A DNA stretch of 7,657 bases from Nanobdellota archaeon (GTDB lineage Archaea; Nanobdellota; Nanobdellia; Pacearchaeales; GW2011-AR1): positions 1-7,657 of the forward strand of contig JAHISS010000126.1 in the NCBI GenBank assembly GCA_018817905.1, in the 5' to 3' direction. The position numbers and the translations under genes were made by a program. Shown here piece after piece: positions 5,329 through 7,657 of this stretch; within the stretch, counting starts at the first letter, position 1; every line of letters begins with the position of its first letter. The notes below the pieces were generated by a model that made no database searches, was not told where the DNA came from, and saw only the letters and a list, made by a program, of their open reading frames with translations.

Positions 5329-6012
5329 CTAATTATCTTCTTGCTCTGGCTGCAACATATCTAACTCAGCCCTGAAATAATCAGAGTTAATCGCGCCAAA
5401 TGCGATAAGATTATCCGTCGAAGCAAACCAAATCTTCCCAGCACTTACATATCTCTCTTGATTGCCTTCTGGTGTGCTAAACTCAAAAGCGCTTTCGCTT
5501 CGAGGCATGACAACATTTTCTCCAATCATCTCCCAGTTTCCTGTTTCAAAATTCTTTATGTAAAGAGAATGAACTCTCTCATTGTTGTAATTTGCATTAA
5601 ATGAAACATATTCAACACTTATCTGATTAATCTTATCCGGATTTCCCACATTCTCTAAATGAAAAACGTGGAAAAGACTTCGATGCGCCCAACCAGTATC
5701 GCCGGTGTATACTTCATCGTCATAATCAAATCCAAAATTAGATGTAATATCATTCAAGTTAATGCAATCTTCTAATTCATAAGGCAGTGTTGTGTTAAAA
5801 TACCTCCTGCACCGATAAGCTGAAATATCTCTTTCACTTTCAAATTCAAAAAATTCTGTAACAAAATAATCTGTGTCTAAACAAGACTCGCAAACCTGCG
5901 GTTCTGGAAGACTTTGTTCTGGAAGTTTATCAAATCTGTCAAATTGAGAAAACGCAAAAACCATCGAAGAGCAAAGCAAAACCCCAAGCACAAAACTTAT
6001 TGTCTTTTTCAT
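5329..6012 (-). CDS. Secreted or surface protein, cysteine-containing, unknown
   Basis: A 227-residue protein starting MKKTISFVLGVLLCSSMVFA, a typical Sec signal peptide with likely cleavage after Ala20. The mature part has CESC (Cys41, Cys44), Cys68 and Cys83, which could form disulfides, an acidic middle, and from about residue 125 an alternating beta-rich pattern (ISVEYVSFNANY ... SLYIKNFETGNWEMIGENVV ... YVSAGKIWFAS). The latter is reminiscent of a beta-sandwich domain of archaeal surface proteins; that is inference. The frame is open upstream to 6147, but the start at 6012 is preferred because of the signal peptide and a TATA box (TTTATAAA on the minus strand, 6035-6042) at 23-30 bases. 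Upstream residues would occupy the promoter region. It is divergent from the winged-helix gene and may share its control region. No family recognised. Confidence 0.8.
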   Translation of the reverse strand: MKKTISFVLGVLLCSSMVFAFSQFDRFDKLPEQSLPEPQVCESCLDTDYFVTEFFEFESERDISAYRCRRYFNTTLPYELEDCINLNDITSNFGFDYDDEVYTGDTGWAHRSLFHVFHLENVGNPDKINQISVEYVSFNANYNNERVHSLYIKNFETGNWEMIGENVVMPRSESAFEFSTPEGNQERYVSAGKIWFASTDNLIAFGAINSDYFRAELDMLQPEQEDN

Positions 6013-6030
6013 ACAAGCCAGAGAATACTG

Positions 6031-6046
6031 CCATTTATAAATTTTT
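6031..6046 (-). promoter_or_regulatory. TATA box of the secreted protein gene
   Basis: The minus strand reads AAATTTATAAATGG about 20-34 bases before ATG 6012, matching archaeal TATA spacing. It decides between the start at 6012 and the longer open frame to 6147. Confidence 0.55.
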
Positions 6047-6159
6047 ATCCACCCGAAGCTATATAATCGCTTAGTGTCTCTTTCAATTAGTATCTTTAGT
6101 TTGCTACTGTCTTGGATGACAAACATGCAGAAAGATTTAAAAGCCATCTATGGTGTGAG

Positions 6160-6166
6160 ATATATA
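6160..6166 (+). promoter_or_regulatory. TATA box of the winged-helix gene
   Basis: ATATATA lies 35-41 bases before ATG 6201. Transcription would start about 6185-6190, giving a leader of some 10-15 bases and placing the palindrome at 6168-6188 between the TATA box and the start site. Confidence 0.45.
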
Positions 6167-6167
6167 G

Positions 6168-6188
6168 ATTGGAAAACATATTTCCAAT
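6168..6188. promoter_or_regulatory. Palindromic operator candidate ATTGGAAA-n5-TTTCCAAT
   Basis: ATTGGAAA (6168-6175) and TTTCCAAT (6181-6188) are perfect 8-bp inverted repeats around ACATA. The site directly follows the TATA box and covers the expected transcription start of the winged-helix gene, the usual place for a dimeric repressor. Autoregulation by the product of 6201-6467 is the simplest reading, and the divergent secreted-protein gene could be affected too. Confidence 0.5.
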
Positions 6189-6200
6189 TCAAAGAATAAA

Positions 6201-6467
6201 ATGAAAGACAATTTTGACATATTTTTCCGACGGAAACCAGCGATGATGTTAGTCGCGCTGAAAAGAATTGCACGAGTTAGGTATGGAAGCATTTTAGCAA
6301 AAGAAGTTGACTGTACTTACAGCCATGCGGTAAAGATTTTGCAAAGCTTGGAAAGACTCGGCCTTGTTGTGTTTGAGAAAAAAGGCAGGATTAAGTTAAT
6401 CAAGCTGACAAAGAAAGGGTCAGAAGTCGCTGAAAACATTGAAAACATCAGGAAAACTATTAATTAG
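6201..6467 (+). CDS. Winged helix-turn-helix DNA-binding protein
   Basis: An 88-residue protein made of a single winged-helix domain. An N-terminal helix is followed by YGSILAKEVDCTYSHAVKIL (residues 28-47) as the helix-turn-helix, then QSLERLGLVVFEKKGRIKLI as the final helix turn and beta-wing, and LTKKGSEVAENI as the closing helix. The pattern 'T-Y-S-H-x-x-K-I-L ... L-G-L-V-x-F-E-K-K-G-R-I-K ... L-T-x-K-G' is typical of small MarR/ArsR-like single-domain proteins common in archaea. It probably binds DNA as a dimer, and the palindrome at 6168-6188 is its likely operator. No ligand domain is present. No Shine-Dalgarno sequence is seen before ATG 6201. A T-rich stretch (6469-6482) after the stop may terminate the transcript. 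Confidence 0.88.
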   Translation: MKDNFDIFFRRKPAMMLVALKRIARVRYGSILAKEVDCTYSHAVKILQSLERLGLVVFEKKGRIKLIKLTKKGSEVAENIENIRKTIN

Positions 6468-6652
6468 GTTTTCTTTTCTATTTCGTGTAAAGTAAACCTA
6501 CAAATGTAACATCCTAATATTCATTGACATAATATAATCCCAGTGTTATCAATAATATTGTCATCGTAATTGTTTAATAATCTAAAATTGTTTGGTGGTG
6601 GACAGAAAATTAGGCTATTTATGCTGCGTTTTGAACTTCACTTAACATTATA

Positions 6653-6832
6653 GGCTCTGTCCAGAGGTCATGGTTCTACTATTTAATTGGAAACGCAAAA
6701 ACTAGGGGGTGGGCGAGCGTATTACGCACCACAAATGTTTAACCCAACAAAGGTGCGTGGTCGCGAGTTTCTTCGTAGAAGAAATGTTAGCAGGGTTTGA
6801 GAACCAACGAAAAGACAATTTCGGATGGAGCC
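6653..6832 (+). mobile_element. Element R2: 180-bp relative of R1 with extra hairpin arm
   Basis: It has the same block order as R1. Outer arms GGCTCTGTCC (6653-6662) and GGATGGAGCC (6823-6832) form ten pairs, two of them G-U, on the plus strand. Inner arms GGTTCT (6672-6677) and AGAACC (6800-6805) replace the A-U pair of R1 by G-C, a compensatory change. The core 6768-6791 is identical to R1. An additional arm at 6721-6761 (see separate entry) accounts for the extra length. Flanks carry CATTAT at 6646-6651 and 6834-6839, an imperfect, one-base-offset direct repeat that may be a worn target duplication. No protein is encoded. Confidence 0.6.
6711..6767 (+). repeat. Hairpin module in R2 (GGGCGAGC - stem - CGCGAG)
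   Basis: GGGCGAGC (6711-6718) precedes, and CGCGAG (6762-6767) follows, a 10-bp stem of ATTACGCACC (6721-6730) with GGTGCGTGGT (6752-6761), including two U-G pairs on the plus strand. The 21-base loop is A-rich. The same flanks surround a different but equally complementary stem at 7293-7352. R1 lacks the module and goes from GGGCG straight to the core hairpin. Confidence 0.6.
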
Positions 6833-6844
6833 GCATTATGCAAA

Positions 6845-6854
6845 AACTTAAAAA
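6845..6854 (+). promoter_or_regulatory. Putative TATA box of the 6876 gene
   Basis: AACTTAAAAA is centred about 26 bases before ATG 6876, so the transcript would start at or next to the ATG. It lies 13 bases after the end of R2, so R2 directly abuts this promoter. Confidence 0.4.
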
Positions 6855-6875
6855 CAATCTATTTAGAAAGTTTAT

Positions 6876-7181
6876 ATGGCAGTTTACTTAGTAAAAGACG
6901 CTAATGGCGGTAGATGGCTGCCTTTCAGCAGAGAAGAAATTAATGTTCTAAGAGCAAGATTAGATCTCATTCCAGGTCTAAGGAAAAATGGTGAAAGAGA
7001 TTATATAGGTCCTAATAACGAATACATTGGCATTGGAAGTCAGCTTGATAGGATACAATTGCAAAAAGTAAAATATCCATTATTAAAAAGAATAAAAAAG
7101 ATTACACAACCAAGATATTTCACAACTGATTCACTTGTGCTTGCAGGAGACAACCAACTCAAACCCATTTCAGACCTTTGA
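6876..7181 (+). CDS. Small hypothetical protein, 101 aa
   Basis: The protein starts MAVYLVKDANGGRWLPFSRE and continues with a charged alpha-helical stretch (EINVLRARLDLIPG), a central GERDYIGPNNEYIGIGSQLD and a basic segment (KVKYPLLKRIKKI). It has no signal peptide, membrane segment, cysteine or known catalytic motif that I can see. Codon use looks like a real gene, and a TATA-like box stands at leaderless distance. It lies between element R2 and the repeat module at 7200-7380, a position left empty at the R1 locus, so it could be cargo or a protein working with the elements; it could equally be an unrelated chromosomal gene. I do not recognise the family. Confidence 0.6.
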   Translation: MAVYLVKDANGGRWLPFSREEINVLRARLDLIPGLRKNGERDYIGPNNEYIGIGSQLDRIQLQKVKYPLLKRIKKITQPRYFTTDSLVLAGDNQLKPISDL

Positions 7182-7199
7182 ACATACCCTAATCAAAAA

Positions 7200-7285
7200 C
7201 AAGTTACCCAACATACCCAAACCCTAACTAACTCAAATAATTATCTCAAATCCAATCAATATGTCCTGATTGATTTTATTATTAA
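7200..7285 (+). repeat. Repeat unit C
   Basis: It starts CAAGTTACCC and ends GATTGATTTTATTATTAA (7268-7285), identical in its last 18 bases to unit A. The middle is G-poor (CCCAAACCCTAACTAACTC) like the other units. Confidence 0.6.
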
Positions 7286-7292
7286 CCATTGG

Positions 7293-7352
7293 GGGCGAGC
7301 ATGTTGCGTGTGGAGTATTGTGCTATTATTAAATGCCATACGTGACTGCGAG
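7293..7352 (+). repeat. Hairpin module in the C-D region (GGGCGAGC - stem - GCGAG)
   Basis: GGGCGAGC (7293-7300) and TGCGAG (7347-7352) flank an 11-bp stem, GTTGCGTGTGG (7303-7313) with CCATACGTGAC (7336-7346). It is continuous only if three G-U pairs are allowed on the plus strand. The loop is 22 bases. Flanks match the module in R2 while the stem sequence differs, so pairing rather than sequence is kept. The equivalent place after unit A (about 5172-5186) has no such arm. Confidence 0.6.
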
Positions 7353-7369
7353 AAGTGGCTACAATTAAG

Positions 7370-7380
7370 GCTATTTTTTT
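7370..7380 (+). terminator. GCTATTTTTTT, T7 tract closing the second module
   Basis: Identical to 5187-5197 and again followed by a CAAGTTACCCCGCC unit. A possible terminator of a plus-strand RNA spanning unit C and the hairpin module. Confidence 0.4.
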
Positions 7381-7381
7381 A

Positions 7382-7467
7382 CAAGTTACCCCGCCATCTC
7401 CACAACTCCACCTAATTCGATATTATCCAAACTCAATTAATATTACATCGATTGGTTTTATTGTTAA
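7382..7467 (+). repeat. Repeat unit D
   Basis: CAAGTTACCCCGCC at the left and GATTGGTTTTATTGTTAA (7450-7467) at the right, two changes from the tail of units A and C, with the same 68-base spacing as unit C and a G-poor middle. Confidence 0.55.
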
Positions 7468-7657
7468 TCTAATGAGTTGGTTGGAAGTGAAACTATTTTC
7501 TAAAAGGTTTTATACTTTATATCTTGACCTCGCCACATAGATCCGACTAATTCTGTCACTCAAACAGTTTTGACAGTTGGCTCCTTTATTAAGAATTTGG
7601 AGGTTTATCCTCCAAAATTGTTCTGACTTCCTGAGAAAAATTCGAAAAGACTTTCTC
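7468..7657. other. Right end, no gene supported
   Basis: About 190 bases. All three minus-strand frames are open for some distance from the window edge (one, containing EVRTILEDKPPNS, ends at tandem stops 7591-7586; another runs to about 7519), so a gene entering from the right on the minus strand may end here, but I cannot tell which frame is real. CTGTCA and TGACAG around 7555-7576 form a small additional inverted repeat. Confidence 0.4.
7596..7616. repeat. 8-bp inverted repeat TTTGGAGG - n5 - CCTCCAAA
   Basis: TTTGGAGG (7596-7603) and CCTCCAAA (7609-7616) surround TTTAT. No T-tract follows on either strand, so it is not a clear terminator. GGAGG inside a stem could hide a ribosome binding site, but no start codon follows at a suitable distance on the plus strand. 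Confidence 0.4.

Noticed and set aside
6013..6147. Upstream extension of the secreted protein by 45 codons
   Set aside because: It would hide the signal peptide inside the protein and occupy the TATA box; Met at 6012 starts a typical signal sequence.
6600..6662. GGACAGA (6600-6606) complementary to TCTGTCC at the left end of R2, an attenuator-like alternative pairing
   Set aside because: Only seven pairs over some 50 bases, not repeated near R1; coincidence is likely.
6709..6891. Plus-strand 60-codon frame inside R2
   Set aside because: It runs through the hairpin arm, the conserved core and the promoter of the next gene; the reading is not kept in R1.
7355..7540. Plus-strand 61-codon frame across unit D
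   Set aside because: It covers the T7 tract and repeat unit D. Composition is that of the repeat, with no ribosome site or domain.

Overview
The window looks like a piece of an archaeal chromosome, most plausibly from a small-genome DPANN-type lineage (Woesearchaeota/Pacearchaeota-like). The lineage is an inference. The signs seen are: an archaeal-type topoisomerase IA with the toprim motif DYDIEGE; an archaeal Icc-related phosphoesterase; a short winged-helix protein of a kind common in these archaea; A/T-rich TATA-like boxes about 25-35 nt before most start codons with short or absent leaders; and T-tracts rather than classic hairpin terminators after genes. No rRNA, tRNA or CRISPR array was seen.

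Layout. Positions 1-340 are a decayed junction: a stop-ridden coding remnant, and on the minus strand the first 38 codons of an IS630-like transposase that still has its Shine-Dalgarno sequence. Positions 341-985 encode a very A/T-rich, probably acquired HExxH zinc peptidase. Positions 986-1240 are non-coding with two strong inverted repeats. Positions 1241-1381 hold an orphan coding remnant, followed on the minus strand by topoisomerase I (1386-3701). A divergent promoter region separates topoisomerase from a small membrane protein (3843-4241), which converges with a metallophosphoesterase (4245-4865, minus). A secreted Cys-containing protein (5329-6012, minus) and a winged-helix regulator (6201-6467, plus) diverge from a shared control region with a clean palindrome.

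The unusual part is non-coding. Two related elements, R1 (4910-5040) and R2 (6653-6832), start and end with complementary 10-nt arms and share a 24-nt identical core. They keep inner pairing through compensatory changes, and R1 is flanked by a perfect 9-bp direct repeat. Each is followed by a second repeat family (units at 5074, 5213, 7200, 7382), in two parallel modules that each end in GCTATTTTTTT. A covarying hairpin module is present in R2 and in the second module but absent from R1 and the first. The wobble pairs all fit a plus-strand RNA. A small unknown gene (6876-7181) sits between R2 and its module. I read this as a non-autonomous mobile element family, or mobile structured RNA, not known to me.

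The protein genes are mostly single transcription units. Topoisomerase and phosphoesterase are housekeeping-like; the peptidase, the IS remnant and the R elements are the accessory layer. The right end (about 7470-7657) has no gene I can support.
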